A DNA stretch of 64,000 bases, taken from assembly GCA_030535455.1 (NCBI GenBank), contig JAUNJY010000012.1:17328-81327 (forward strand), written 5' to 3'. Below, in pieces: positions 26,565 to 36,231 of this stretch (position 1 is its first letter; the number at the start of each line of letters is the position of its first letter). The notes under the pieces were generated by a model that did not search any database, was not told the DNA's origin, and saw only the letters and a program-made list of their open reading frames with translations. A program made the translations under genes and the position numbers. The DNA comes from a bacterium (lineage in GTDB: Bacteria > Bacillota > Clostridia > Lachnospirales > Lachnospiraceae).

Positions 26565-28616
26565 ATGACAAAAGGTTTTTTACCAATTTGTAAACAGGAT
26601 ATGATCGATCGTGGAATCGAGCAGTTAGACTTTGTCTATGTTATCGGGGATGCTTATGTAGATCATACTTCCTTTGGACCAGCAATTATCAGCCGTGTAT
26701 TAGAAGCAAACGGATATTCCGTAGGTATTATTTCACAGCCGGATTGGAAGGACAAAAACAGTATCAATATTTTAGGTGAACCAAGACTTGGGTTCCTAGT
26801 ATGTGGCGGTAACATGGATACCATGGTAAACCACTATACAGTAGCAAAGAAAAAACGTAAGATGGATAACTATACGCCAGGCGGTGTAATGGGCAAACGT
26901 CCTGACCGTGCAACCATCGTATACAGTAAATTAATCCGTCAAATGTATAAAGATACTCCGATCATCATTGGTGGTATTGAAGCTTCTCTTCGTAGAATGG
27001 CTCACTATGATTACTGGGGTGATGATGTAAGAAAGTCCATCTTACTTGAATCCGGTGCAGATATCCTTTCTTACGGCATGGGTGAAAAATCCATCGTTGA
27101 AATCGCAGATGCATTAGCAAGCGGTATTGAAGCACAGTACATTACATTTATTGATGGTACTGTGTACAAGACAAAAGATATCTCTGGCGTGTATGACTAT
27201 ATTATGTTACCAAGCTTCGAGGAAATTCTTGCAAGCAAGCGTAAGTTTGCAGAAAGCTTCTATACACAATATATCAATACAGATCCATTTGCAGCAAAGA
27301 AATTAATCGAGCCATATAAAGATGGAACGTATGTGGTTCAAAATACACCTTCTAAGCCACTTACAGAAGATGAGATGAACTGGGTATATTCTTTACCATA
27401 TATGAGAAATTACCATCCATCTTATGAAAAAGACGGCGGTATCCCTGCGCTTGCTGACCTTAAGTTCAGTTTGACAAACAACCGTGGATGCTTTGGTGGC
27501 TGTAGCTTCTGTGCATTAACATTCCATCAGGGACGTATCATGCAGACTAGAAGCCATGAGTCAATTATTGACGAAGCAAAGATCATGATCGAAGATAAAG
27601 ACTTTAAAGGTAATATTTTCGATGTTGGTGGTCCAACAGCAAACTTTAGACATAAAGCATGTTCAAAACAAGAAACACATGGTGCGTGTCCAAAGAAACA
27701 ATGTTTAACTCCAAAACCATGTAAGAACCTTAAGATCGACCATACAGACTTTACAGAGTTACTAAAAAAACTTCGTGAACTTCCAAAGGTAAAACGTGTA
27801 TTTATCCGTTCCGGTATCCGTTTCGATTACCTGATCAATGATCCAGATGATACATTTATCAAAGAATTATGTGAACATCACGTAAGTGGACAGTTAAAGG
27901 TTGCTCCAGAGCATATCAGCGATGAAGTATTAAAACTTATGGGTAAACCTGAAAATTCTGTATACGAACGTTTTATGAAGAAATATAAACAAGTAAATAA
28001 TCAGTTAGGCAAGAAACAATACGTAGTTCCTTACCTTATGTCCTCCCATCCAGGTTCCTCTTTAAAAGAAGCAGTAGAACTTGCAGAGTACATTCGTGAT
28101 CTTGGTTATATGCCAGAACAGGTACAGGATTTCTACCCAACACCTTCCACATTATCTACTTGTATGTACTATACAGAATTAAATCCAGAAACAATGGAAA
28201 AAGTGTACGTGCCTAAATCTCCTCATGAGAAAGCTATGCAACGTGCATTAATCCAATATCGTAATCCAAAGAACTATGATTTAATCATTGAAGCATTAGT
28301 AGCAGCTGGCCGTGAAGACCTTATCGGTTTCGACAAACATTGTCTAGTTCGCCCAGCATATAAAGATAAAGATCGTTTTGGTACTAAGAGAAATCCTAAG
28401 ACTGGTGTAAAAACTGCACAAGGCAAAAACGCCAAGTCACAAAACCCTAAATCAGCAAGAAACGGCAAGACTTCCGATCAAGGAAGGGGAAGAAAAGGCA
28501 AGAGCGATCAAAACAGTAAATATGAAAAATCCGGATTTGGCCCAAGACCTACCAAAGATCAAGGCGGCAAAAAGAAGAAGGCAATTCGTAATTTACACAA
28601 AGCTAAGAAAGCCTAA
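26565..28616 (+). CDS. YgiQ family radical SAM protein
   Basis: The 683-residue protein begins [24 protein letters not shown], typical of YgiQ. The radical SAM cluster motif is [10 protein letters not shown] (CxxxCxxC, near residue 310). A further cysteine-rich stretch ([21 protein letters not shown]) may hold a second metal or stabilise the fold. The last 75 residues are a lysine-rich, low-complexity tail that may bind RNA. The reaction of YgiQ is not established. GGAG precedes the start. Confidence 0.93.
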   Translation: MTKGFLPICKQDMIDRGIEQLDFVYVIGDAYVDHTSFGPAIISRVLEANGYSVGIISQPDWKDKNSINILGEPRLGFLVCGGNMDTMVNHYTVAKKKRKMDNYTPGGVMGKRPDRATIVYSKLIRQMYKDTPIIIGGIEASLRRMAHYDYWGDDVRKSILLESGADILSYGMGEKSIVEIADALASGIEAQYITFIDGTVYKTKDISGVYDYIMLPSFEEILASKRKFAESFYTQYINTDPFAAKKLIEPYKDGTYVVQNTPSKPLTEDEMNWVYSLPYMRNYHPSYEKDGGIPALADLKFSLTNNRGCFGGCSFCALTFHQGRIMQTRSHESIIDEAKIMIEDKDFKGNIFDVGGPTANFRHKACSKQETHGACPKKQCLTPKPCKNLKIDHTDFTELLKKLRELPKVKRVFIRSGIRFDYLINDPDDTFIKELCEHHVSGQLKVAPEHISDEVLKLMGKPENSVYERFMKKYKQVNNQLGKKQYVVPYLMSSHPGSSLKEAVELAEYIRDLGYMPEQVQDFYPTPSTLSTCMYYTELNPETMEKVYVPKSPHEKAMQRALIQYRNPKNYDLIIEALVAAGREDLIGFDKHCLVRPAYKDKDRFGTKRNPKTGVKTAQGKNAKSQNPKSARNGKTSDQGRGRKGKSDQNSKYEKSGFGPRPTKDQGGKKKKAIRNLHKAKKA

Positions 28617-28677
28617 AAGCCTTTCAACCAATGAATAAAGATTACTAAAAGTTACGTAAGAAGAAAGGATTGGTAGT

Positions 28678-29340
28678 ATGGACACTTCAAAGAAGCAACA
28701 AAAAAAGAAGAAGTCGATTATGCCCGGTGCATTCGGCTATATCGCGACAAAGAAAAAGTCCTACCTATGTAGGGTAGGCATCTATGCCGCAATTGGTATT
28801 GCAATTTTTGTTTTTGGTTTACTGGTAAATAAGTTTGATCATGCAAACATATTTACGATTTTAGCTATTTTAATGGTACTGCCTGCCGCAAAGGCAATGG
28901 TAGCCGTTATCGTTTTCGCTAGATTTAAGACAGTATCATCGGACCGTTATCAGGCCGTATTTGAAGCAACAACTGCCAATCTTTCTGATTATCATTCTTT
29001 GAAAGAAGTAATGGCTAGTACAAGCGTAATCGATAGTAAAGTAACACTTCTTACAGATGTAGTGTTTACTTCCGTTGATAAAGTGATGAACCTGGATTTT
29101 GCCCTCCTGACCGAGCACGGCTTCTACGGCCTTGTAGGGAAGAGCAACCAAGACGTATCCTATATGACGAACTACCTTAAGGATACCCTAAAAGAACATC
29201 ACAATTCCTGTGAAGTAAAGCTCACTGAGAAAGAAGATAAGTTTTTATCCTATGCAAGAGCCATAGGAGCAAATGGGGTAGACGACGATGCCTATAACGA
29301 AAAAGTCGTTAAGACCATAGAGACGTTAATCGTGAAGTAG
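28678..29340 (+). CDS. hypothetical membrane protein with two membrane segments
   Basis: The protein has 220 residues. A lysine-rich start (KKQQKKKKS) precedes two hydrophobic segments at about residues 36-55 (VGIYAAIGIAIFVFGLLV) and 58-80 (IFTILAILMVLPAAKAMVAVIVF). The cytosolic remainder has an alternating alpha/beta character (TLLTDVVFTSVDKVMNLDFALL). I do not recognise a family. It lies between YgiQ and the RluA-like gene and ends 10 bases before the latter, so it is probably co-transcribed. Confidence 0.75.
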   Translation: MDTSKKQQKKKKSIMPGAFGYIATKKKSYLCRVGIYAAIGIAIFVFGLLVNKFDHANIFTILAILMVLPAAKAMVAVIVFARFKTVSSDRYQAVFEATTANLSDYHSLKEVMASTSVIDSKVTLLTDVVFTSVDKVMNLDFALLTEHGFYGLVGKSNQDVSYMTNYLKDTLKEHHNSCEVKLTEKEDKFLSYARAIGANGVDDDAYNEKVVKTIETLIVK

Positions 29341-29350
29341 AAGGAAAACT

Positions 29351-30331
29351 ATGAGAGAATTAAAAATTGGAAAACAGGAAGCAGGTCAGCGTCTTGATAA
29401 ATTCCTAGAGAAATATCTGGATACTGCACCAAAAAGCTTTTTCTATAAAATGCTTCGTAAGAAGAATATAACCTTAAATGATAAGAAAGCAGAAGGAATT
29501 GAGCGTGTCCAAGTGGACGACGTGGTAAAGCTGTGGCTTTCCGAAGAGACCATTGAGAACTTCCGCAGCAAGAAGGAAGAGGCAGCCAAAGTCCTAGAAA
29601 ACATCCAAACGGAAAAGCTAGATATCATTTATGAAAATGAACACGTGCTTTTGATCAATAAGCCAGCCGGCATGTTATCCCAAAAGGCACAGAAGGACGA
29701 TGTTTCCTTAATCGAGCATCTTACCAACTACCTTCTTGAGTCCGGCCAGTTAACCTATGAACAAATGGCAACCTTCCGCCCAGGGATCTGTAATCGACTT
29801 GACCGTAATACGTCGGGCATCATCGTTGCAGGAAAGTCCTTATACGGCCTTCAGACTATGGGTGAAATCATCAAGAACCGTGATATCGACAAGTATTACT
29901 ACTGTGTTGTAAAAGGAAGAATTGCAAAGAAGCAATTAATCGACGGTTATTTATATAAAAATAAGAACCGTAACAAAGTAACGATTACAAAAGAACCAGT
30001 AGAAGATGCGGACTATATCAAGACAGAATATGAGCCAATCAAGTCTAATGATGACTTTACACTGCTTCGTGTAAAATTAATCACAGGCCGTTCCCATCAG
30101 ATTCGTGCCCATCTTCAAAGCATTGGCCACCCAATTATCGGTGACGGTAAGTACGGTGATGTCCAAGTAAATAAGGAAATGAAGAAACAATACAAGTTAA
30201 AACATCACCTTCTTCACTCTAGGGAATTACATTTCAAAGAGATGCCAGAAGAATTAAGTGATCTTCAAAATAAGGTGATTTATGCACCGCTTCCAGACTA
30301 TTTCGAAAAGATCATCAAGTATGAGTTTTAG
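29351..30331 (+). CDS. RluA-type 23S rRNA/tRNA pseudouridine synthase
   Basis: The 326-residue protein has an N-terminal S4-like domain (AGQRLDKFLEKYL) and the RluA catalytic motif CNRLDRNTSGIIVAGKS with its aspartate, then SHQIRAHLQSIGHPIIGDGKYG. It converts uridines in structured RNA to pseudouridine. The exact target (RluC, RluD or other) cannot be read from the motif alone. It starts 10 bases after the previous gene. Confidence 0.92.
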   Translation: MRELKIGKQEAGQRLDKFLEKYLDTAPKSFFYKMLRKKNITLNDKKAEGIERVQVDDVVKLWLSEETIENFRSKKEEAAKVLENIQTEKLDIIYENEHVLLINKPAGMLSQKAQKDDVSLIEHLTNYLLESGQLTYEQMATFRPGICNRLDRNTSGIIVAGKSLYGLQTMGEIIKNRDIDKYYYCVVKGRIAKKQLIDGYLYKNKNRNKVTITKEPVEDADYIKTEYEPIKSNDDFTLLRVKLITGRSHQIRAHLQSIGHPIIGDGKYGDVQVNKEMKKQYKLKHHLLHSRELHFKEMPEELSDLQNKVIYAPLPDYFEKIIKYEF

Positions 30332-30357
30332 AAAGTAACGGGGGAGGAAACAAGCAT

Positions 30358-30891
30358 ATGCCATCGTGGAATTCTAGGGGGCTTAGAGGTTCTACTTTAG
30401 AGGAACTTGTAAATATGACAAATGAAAAGTATCAACTAAATCATCTGGCATTAATTCAAAAAATTCCGACACCAATCAAGCCAATTCGCATTGACCAGCA
30501 GAGCAGACATATCACCCTTGCTTATTTTGAGCAAAAGAGTACGGTCGATTATATCGGTGTAGTCCAAGGCGTGCCCGTCTGTTTTGATGCCAAGGAATGT
30601 GCAACCGACACATTCCCGCTTCAAAACGTCCATGCCCATCAGGTCGAGTTCATGGAAGAGTACGAACGCCAGCATGGCGTGGCCTTCCTGCTCATTTACT
30701 TTGCCAAAAGAAATGTCTTCTATTATCTGACGTTTAGGGATCTGAAAGTCTTCTGGGACCGCGCCCAAAATGGCGGTCGCAAAAGCTTCACGTTTGCAGA
30801 ACTGAAGGAAGAATACATTATAAGCTCTAAAAACGGCGTATTCGTCCACTATTTAGAGCCACTAAGCAAGGATCTGGCTTCGAGAGAATAA
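30358..30891 (+). CDS. recU: Holliday junction resolvase RecU
   Basis: The 177-residue resolvase cuts four-way junctions during recombination and chromosome segregation in Firmicutes. Family landmarks are the opening NSRGLRGSTLEELVNMTN, the catalytic core TVDYIGVVQGVPVCFDAKEC (Asp and Glu-Lys) and HAHQVEFMEEYERQHGVAFLL. In Bacillus it neighbours a penicillin-binding protein gene; here it ends the RNA-modification run and is followed by a terminator. GGAGG lies upstream of ATG. Confidence 0.93.
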   Translation: MPSWNSRGLRGSTLEELVNMTNEKYQLNHLALIQKIPTPIKPIRIDQQSRHITLAYFEQKSTVDYIGVVQGVPVCFDAKECATDTFPLQNVHAHQVEFMEEYERQHGVAFLLIYFAKRNVFYYLTFRDLKVFWDRAQNGGRKSFTFAELKEEYIISSKNGVFVHYLEPLSKDLASRE

Positions 30892-30903
30892 AGAATAGCA
30901 GAG

Positions 30904-30935
30904 AAAGCTGTCGCAGATATGTGGCAGCTTTTTTT
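30904..30935 (+). terminator. terminator after recU
   Basis: AAAGCTG(TC) pairs with (GT/GG)CAGCTTT around a 10-base loop, followed by seven T, directly after the recU stop codon. Confidence 0.85.
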
Positions 30936-31065
30936 ACGCGAATTACGAGCCAAAGTCATGTGAACATGACCTTGGCGACTGGCGCGATAACCAGAGAAAC
31001 TCGCAAAGTGTGTTTCTTCTGGTTGAGTAACTGGCACACCACGCCGTCCTCAAAAGGAAAAGATA
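30936..31065 (+). other. GC-rich structured intergenic element B
   Basis: Non-coding and richer in G+C than its surroundings. Two strong hairpins are GCCAAAGTCATGT-ga-ACATGACCTTGGC (imperfect) and AACCAGAGAAAC ... GTTTCTTCTGGTT, whose loop contains GCAAAGT. ACGCG lies before the first and GGCGCG between the two, the same order as in element A at 9.26-9.38 kb. The origin is unknown. Confidence 0.5.
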
Positions 31066-31086
31066 GAATAATTTGTATAATATGTG

Positions 31087-31092
31087 TATAAT
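31087..31092 (+). promoter_or_regulatory. -10 element of the proC promoter
   Basis: TATAAT lies 39 bases before the proC start. The hexamer 17 bases upstream of it (TAGAAT) is a poor -35. Confidence 0.45.
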
Positions 31093-31131
31093 AGAGAGTA
31101 TATGTAGCTCAAGACAAAGGAGGAATTAGTT

Positions 31132-31923
31132 ATGAAATTAGGATTTATTGGTTGCGGAAATATGGCAACAGCAATTATTAATGGAATAGTTACTAATCAA
31201 ATTGTAAAGGCAGAAGAGATCATCGTTTCCGACAAAAGTGGTTCTGCTGCTAAAAGAGTAGAGAAATATGGCATTACAGCAATCACAGACAATCGTGAAC
31301 TTGTTAGGCAATCAGATATCATTGTATTCGCAGTAAAACCTCAATATATTGGAGAGGTAATGGCTGATATCAAGGATCTTATTACAGCAGACAAACTATG
31401 CATCAGCATCGTAGCAGGAAAAACAATCGAATGGTTCCATGAACACCTTACAAAAGAAATAAAGCTAGTTCGTACAATGCCAAATACTCCAGCATTAGTA
31501 GGTGCCGGCATGACAGGTGTCTGTGCAAATGAGAATGTAACCAAAGAAGACATGGATGAAGCATTAAGAATTCTCAAAGGATTTGGCAAGGCAGAAGTAG
31601 TTCCAGAAAACTTAATGGACGTAGTAGTAAGCGTAAGTGGAAGCGCTCCAGCCTATGTCTTCATGTTTATCGAAGCAATGGCCGATGCAGCCGTAGCCGA
31701 CGGCATGCCAAGAGCCCAGGCCTATGAATTTGCAGCCCAAGCTGTAATGGGCAGTGCCAAGCTTATGATGGAAACCGGCAAGCATCCAGGCGAGTTAAAA
31801 GACATGGTATGCAGCCCAGGCGGAACTACCATTGAAGCTGTTAGGGTACTGGAACAGAAAGGGTTTAGAAGCGCTGTTATTGAGGCTATGAAGAGTTGTG
31901 CTGAAGTGGCTAGGAACTTATAA
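31132..31923 (+). CDS. proC: pyrroline-5-carboxylate reductase
   Basis: The 263-residue enzyme performs the last step of proline synthesis, reducing pyrroline-5-carboxylate with NAD(P)H. The Rossmann motif is LGFIGCGNMATAIING at the start. FAVKPQYI, RTMPNTPALVGAGMTG and SPGGTTIEAVRVLE are ProC signatures. It has a good GGAGG site, its own promoter and its own terminator. Confidence 0.96.
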   Translation: MKLGFIGCGNMATAIINGIVTNQIVKAEEIIVSDKSGSAAKRVEKYGITAITDNRELVRQSDIIVFAVKPQYIGEVMADIKDLITADKLCISIVAGKTIEWFHEHLTKEIKLVRTMPNTPALVGAGMTGVCANENVTKEDMDEALRILKGFGKAEVVPENLMDVVVSVSGSAPAYVFMFIEAMADAAVADGMPRAQAYEFAAQAVMGSAKLMMETGKHPGELKDMVCSPGGTTIEAVRVLEQKGFRSAVIEAMKSCAEVARNL

Positions 31924-31938
31924 TATATTTGAAATGTG

Positions 31939-31970
31939 AAAAGTCAGACTTTTGTAGTCTGGCTTTTTAT
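31939..31970 (+). terminator. terminator after proC
   Basis: AAGTCAGACT and AGTCTGGCTT form a 10-bp stem (one G-U) around a short loop, followed by TTTT. Confidence 0.85.
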
Positions 31971-32094
31971 TAAGTTTAGGTGATATCTTTTTTGCGATCC
32001 CTAAATATGTGCTTGACTAAATCTAACTTTAATAATTTACTTATTTGTACAAATATGATAAAATATGGTAAAAAATACACAAGAAGGAGAAAGT

Positions 32095-33253
32095 ATGCAA
32101 AAAGAGAGAGAGTCTAACTTTGAATTATTACGAATACTTGCAATGGTTTTAATTATTACTTATCATTATTGCTTACATGGAAATGGCGGGACTATTTTTA
32201 GCGGAGAAATATGTGGTAATCAAATAATATCAGTTTTATTTGGATCATGGGGAATTGTAGGAGTATTTTTATTCGTTTTTATAAGCGCATATTTCTTGAT
32301 AGATTCAAAGCACTATAAAATTGAAAAGGTAATATTAATTGCTCTTTCAACTAGTTTTTATGCTGTGTTAATTCTATGCATTATGAAGATGAGTAAGACA
32401 GCTGATTTTGAACTGAAATATATATTGAAATCATTTCTTTGTCCGCTGACAGATCAATATTGGTTTATTCCGTCCTATATAATGCTTTTTTTATTCTATC
32501 CTTTTTTAAATAAGTTTATTAAGTCGGTATCAAGAACAACATTATTATATTTAGTATTATTACTTACAATGACAATCCCATTATATAGAAGTATTATAAA
32601 AGTTGCTCCTGTTCATTTATTTAGTTTATTTATTTATTTAGGTCTAAAGAAACAAGCAATTATATATTTATCTTTATTTATTAATGGGATATCTAAAAGG
32701 GTCATCGAATAACTTTTTTGAAAGAAATGCTAAAAGAGGATTTTGTATAACGATATCTTTATCAGTCTTAACCTATATTTTATGGCTTGTAGTAGAACAA
32801 CATATACATCTGGGAATTTATTATGATTTATATAGAGTATTTTTTATAAATAGATTTTCACCAATATCTATTCTAATTGCTATATTTTTATTCTATATTT
32901 TTAAAAATATGAAAATTCCAAATTCAAAGCTAATTAATAATATTGCAAAGTCAACATTAGGAATTTATCTAATTCATGAAAATCCAAGTTTGTATTATGT
33001 TTTATGGAATAAATGGTTGCATGTTAACGTAGCATACTATAAGCCAATATATTTATTACATATGTTATTATCCGTCATTTTGATATTTATTGTTTGTTAT
33101 ATGATTGATTGGTTTAGATTAAATATATTAGAGAGATATGTGGTTATTCCTTTAATGAAACAAAGTAAATTGATTAAAAAGATAAATATAATATACAATG
33201 AGCAGATTATGAGAACTACAGTGCCAAAGGATAGTATTACGATCACAGAATGA
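32095..33253 (+). pseudogene. frameshifted acyltransferase 3 family membrane protein
   Basis: Two overlapping frames together encode one acyltransferase-3-type protein (OatA-like fold, multi-pass, O-acetylation of sugars). The first, from ATG 32095 (AAGGAG upstream), opens ERESNFELLRILAMVLIITYHY, which is characteristic, and stops at 32712. The second carries the rest, TISLSVLTYILWLVV through STLGIYLIHENP to 33253. In the second frame the sequence before 32684 still reads IYLYLLMGYLK, so the shift lies at about 32641-32670 and needs one extra base in the DNA. Whether it is a true mutation, a slippage site or a read error cannot be told here. Confidence 0.75.
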
Positions 33254-33324
33254 TTATGTTGAATAAACAGAATGCAATTTCAATCAGTATGGTTTGATGG
33301 TATATAAATAAATATGTGATATAA

Positions 33325-33366
33325 AAAAGACGAGAGTACAAAAAGAAAATGTACTCTCGTCTTTAT
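33325..33366. terminator. bidirectional terminator between convergent genes
   Basis: AAAGACGAGAGTAC (33326-33339) and GTACTCTCGTCTTT (33351-33364) form a perfect 14-bp stem with A and T flanks. It separates the acyltransferase from the convergent phosphoesterase gene. Confidence 0.9.
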
Positions 33367-33375
33367 GTTTCTTTT

Positions 33376-34206
33376 TTAATTTTGTGTACTTTTAAGGGTA
33401 ATCAGTACTACCTCAGGATTGTTATTATATCTTGGTATGTCGGCATCTCCAAGTCCTCCACTGGAAATCATGGTCATATTCGGATTATCCTTATTTACGA
33501 ATTTACCATAATCATATTTAGGAAAGAGGACGCCGTTGTTTCCAAGGACGCCTCCAACAAATGGAAGTCTTACAATTCCTCCATGGGCATGGCCGGATAA
33601 CACTAAATCATAATTGAATGAACTTAGGTAATCAAAATGATTGGAATAATGGTAGAGCAAAATATTAAACTTATCCGGATCAGCTTTGGGAAGTAGATGA
33701 GAACTATTCGTAATGTTTGCACTTGCACCTAATCCTTGTAGGAGTATGGAACTATTCCCTTTATTGATTATGACACCTGCAGCATCAAGGTCACAAATAT
33801 TATATGTAGTATAGTAGAACTTTAGTTTTTGATAGATGCTTGTACTATCGTAATCATGGTTACCGGTAACAGAATAAATAGGTGCTATGGATTGAATTCC
33901 GTTTAAGAACTCTTCTACGGGAGTAAAGTCTGTATGATCGCTATCAAGCATATCGCCGGTCAGTACGATTATGTCAGGGTCTAGATGTTTAACTGTATCA
34001 ATTAGATTTTTATTACCTGTCCCAAACTCAGCACAATGTAAATCGGAAATCTGTACAATTCGAAAGCCGCCAAAGGATGGAGGTATCTTAGTATTTTCAA
34101 TCGTGTATTCTGTGACTACAAGTTTGGTAAAAAAGCCTTTTAGGATAATAAAAATCATTAGGATAGCAATGAGATAAATAAATGGTTTCATATGCTTTTT
34201 CTTCAT
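33376..34206 (-). CDS. metallophosphoesterase, membrane-anchored
   Basis: The 276-residue calcineurin-like phosphoesterase has an N-terminal membrane segment (FIYLIAILMIFIILKGFF). All metal motifs are present: ISDLHCAEFG, LTGDMLDSD, VTGNHDYD, LYHYSNHFD and LSGHAHGG. The group resembles YkuE/YaeI-type enzymes acting on envelope lipids or nucleotides, but the substrate is unknown. It is the only full-length minus-strand protein gene in the window and faces the acyltransferase remnant. Confidence 0.9.
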   Translation of the reverse strand: MKKKHMKPFIYLIAILMIFIILKGFFTKLVVTEYTIENTKIPPSFGGFRIVQISDLHCAEFGTGNKNLIDTVKHLDPDIIVLTGDMLDSDHTDFTPVEEFLNGIQSIAPIYSVTGNHDYDSTSIYQKLKFYYTTYNICDLDAAGVIINKGNSSILLQGLGASANITNSSHLLPKADPDKFNILLYHYSNHFDYLSSFNYDLVLSGHAHGGIVRLPFVGGVLGNNGVLFPKYDYGKFVNKDNPNMTMISSGGLGDADIPRYNNNPEVVLITLKSTQN

Positions 34207-34348
34207 TAATGTCTCCTTGATTTTTTATTTCACTTATAGTTTCATTATATTACAATATAACGGAAAAAAATACAAGCAATTTTAATTTGGCTAATGGTCT
34301 GATATTAGGAGAAAATTAACTAACGTATTATGGAATTTATATAAGAGC

Positions 34349-34377
34349 TTGACTTTATGCCGGTTAAGTGTTAATTT
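34349..34377 (+). promoter_or_regulatory. candidate promoter of the polysaccharide operon
   Basis: TTGACT (34349-34354), a 17-base spacer and TAATTT (34372-34377) lie about 90 bases before the first operon gene. The -10 is imperfect. The rest of the 34207-34467 gap is A/T-rich, with no other structure noted. Confidence 0.45.
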
Positions 34378-34467
34378 TAATGTTAGATAATGTAAAAATA
34401 TACCATAAAAACATACATATTGATAAGAAAAGACAAAATATACTAAAAAGTTGAAAGGAGTTATGAA

Positions 34468-35199
34468 ATGAGAAAACCAATTGAGCTGTATCGATGTGAC
34501 AATCAATTAATGAATGATGCAATTGATCGTATCATCGTTGAGATACATAGCCATAAGAAACAAGAGGGGAAGAAAAGCCTGTTGCTGTCTGGATGCAGCT
34601 CAGCAAGCGGAACAACCATGATTGCAATTGATATTGCAATAGCCTTAGCAATGGCTGGATGGAAGACCTTATTTGTTGATTGCGATTTTAGAAAAGGCAC
34701 TGAATATAAACGTCTGAACAATATCGTCGAGTCAGGACTCACAGATTATTTGTCTGGTAAGACTGAGGAGAACAAGGTAATTCAAGAGACGAATTATGAA
34801 AAACTTGATTACATTGCAAGTGGAAATGGAAAGGCAAGTCCGACTCAATTGTTATGTTCTACAAGAATGGAATCGCTTATTAAGACAATTTCTCCAGAGT
34901 ATGACTATATCATATATGATTTTCCATCACTGAACATTGTTTCAGATGCCATGATCTTTTTGCCATATATGGATGGTATCATGCTAGTAGCAGCACTTGA
35001 AAAGGCAACTAAAAAGCAGCTTCGTGATGCAAAGCGTAAAGTAGAAAAGTATAAAGAAAATTATTATGGATTAATTGTAAATCAGGTAGATATGCCACAG
35101 TATCGAAATTACATTAAGGATTTTGACTATTTTAAAGAACAAAACCTGTCACGGCTTCTAAAAGAAAATTTAAAAAAGAAAAAAAGAATAGAAAAATAG
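34468..35199 (+). CDS. CpsD/CapB-like BY-kinase ATPase with altered Walker A
   Basis: The 243-residue protein matches bacterial tyrosine kinases that control capsule and exopolysaccharide export. The Walker A' strand TLFVDCDFRK and the Walker B-like YDYIIYDFPS are present. The Walker A loop reads GCSSASGTT: the lysine of GK(S/T) is threonine at residue 49. The C-terminus is KKKKRIEK and lacks the tyrosine cluster of typical BY-kinases. It may be a non-kinase regulator or a lineage variant. It opens the long polysaccharide operon, and the Wzz-like partner is two genes downstream. Confidence 0.8.
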   Translation: MRKPIELYRCDNQLMNDAIDRIIVEIHSHKKQEGKKSLLLSGCSSASGTTMIAIDIAIALAMAGWKTLFVDCDFRKGTEYKRLNNIVESGLTDYLSGKTEENKVIQETNYEKLDYIASGNGKASPTQLLCSTRMESLIKTISPEYDYIIYDFPSLNIVSDAMIFLPYMDGIMLVAALEKATKKQLRDAKRKVEKYKENYYGLIVNQVDMPQYRNYIKDFDYFKEQNLSRLLKENLKKKKRIEK

Positions 35200-35213
35200 A
35201 AGGGAGGTACATG

Positions 35214-36218
35214 ATGAAAAGAGTAAGTAAAAAGAAATGGAAAGCTGCCATACTGTGTTTCTTATGCTGTATGACTGTGTTTTCAATACCTGTACGGGCT
35301 GACAAGGATACTGATACTCAAGTAAAAGCGGATAAGATTACAGAATCTGCGGGCAATATATTAAACAAGGCAAGAATTATAGTAACAGAGTATACGCTTG
35401 ATGATAAAGAAATTCTTCCAGGAGAAGAATTTAAGCTGAAGATTAAATTGAAAAATCAAAATAAGAAGAACGCAGCAAACAATATAACTTTGACATTTAC
35501 AAATAATCTGGATACCATTTTTACTACCTATGGTATGTCAAACCAAGTATACATAGAACGGCTGAAACCATTGGAGGAAAAAGAAATCACTTTGAATTTA
35601 AAGACATCTGAAACATTTAAGTCTGAAGGTGCTGGTTTTGCCATTAATATTCTTTATGCAGACAGCGATAGTACATTCACATCAAGTGATGTAACATTAC
35701 AAATTCCAGTTAATCTGAGTAGCCACTTGTTAGTACAAGGGATAAGTATTCCACAGAATATTCAGCAGGGATCCAATACAAGGGTAAGAGTTACCTTAAA
35801 GAATGCTGGTGGTGAAGACTTAAGAAATATTACAATGAATGTGACGGGAGACGGATTAGAGCAGCAGCAATCGGTTATGTTGGGACAGTTATCGGCAGGA
35901 AAAATCAATTATGTGGACTCCTATATTAATTTTAAAAATAGTGGAAAAAGTACGGTGAATATCAGCTTTAATTATGAGGACATTAACGGAAATGTACATA
36001 CAAAGAAAGTTGATCCATCAGAGGTTACTGTGGTATCTGCAAATATTGGCGGACAGACCTCCAATACACAATCAAGTCAGATAATATCTACAGACAGTGA
36101 TGCAACAATAAGTTCAAAGACAATTGGTGGATACGGCTTAAAACAAATCCTTTTGATCGGTTCCATTGCATTTATGTCAGTGGTAGTTATTGTACTAATC
36201 AGAAGATATAGAAAGTAA
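35214..36218 (+). CDS. exported NEW3/CARDB-like protein with C-terminal membrane anchor
   Basis: The protein has 334 residues from ATG 35214 (GGGAGG at 35201-35206). A signal peptide (WKAAILCFLCCMTVFSIPVRA) precedes two beta-rich domains resembling NEW3/CARDB folds (LPGEEFKLKIKLKNQNKK; QGSNTRVRVTLKNAGGEDL). A Ser/Thr/Gln linker and one C-terminal membrane segment (ILLIGSIAFMSVVVIVLI) with a basic tail follow. It should sit on the outer membrane face. Placement between the kinase-like and chain-length genes points to a role in assembly or export of the polymer. Confidence 0.75.
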   Translation: MKRVSKKKWKAAILCFLCCMTVFSIPVRADKDTDTQVKADKITESAGNILNKARIIVTEYTLDDKEILPGEEFKLKIKLKNQNKKNAANNITLTFTNNLDTIFTTYGMSNQVYIERLKPLEEKEITLNLKTSETFKSEGAGFAINILYADSDSTFTSSDVTLQIPVNLSSHLLVQGISIPQNIQQGSNTRVRVTLKNAGGEDLRNITMNVTGDGLEQQQSVMLGQLSAGKINYVDSYINFKNSGKSTVNISFNYEDINGNVHTKKVDPSEVTVVSANIGGQTSNTQSSQIISTDSDATISSKTIGGYGLKQILLIGSIAFMSVVVIVLIRRYRK

Positions 36219-36231
36219 AGGAGCATAATAC

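Noticed and set aside
30451-30849. A 132-codon antisense open frame inside recU
   Set aside because: recU is strongly supported by its catalytic motifs; the antisense frame lacks a ribosome site and any family.
33349-33600. A + strand open frame of 83 codons over the phosphoesterase gene
   Set aside because: It begins in the bidirectional terminator and runs antisense to the conserved metal motifs of the phosphoesterase.
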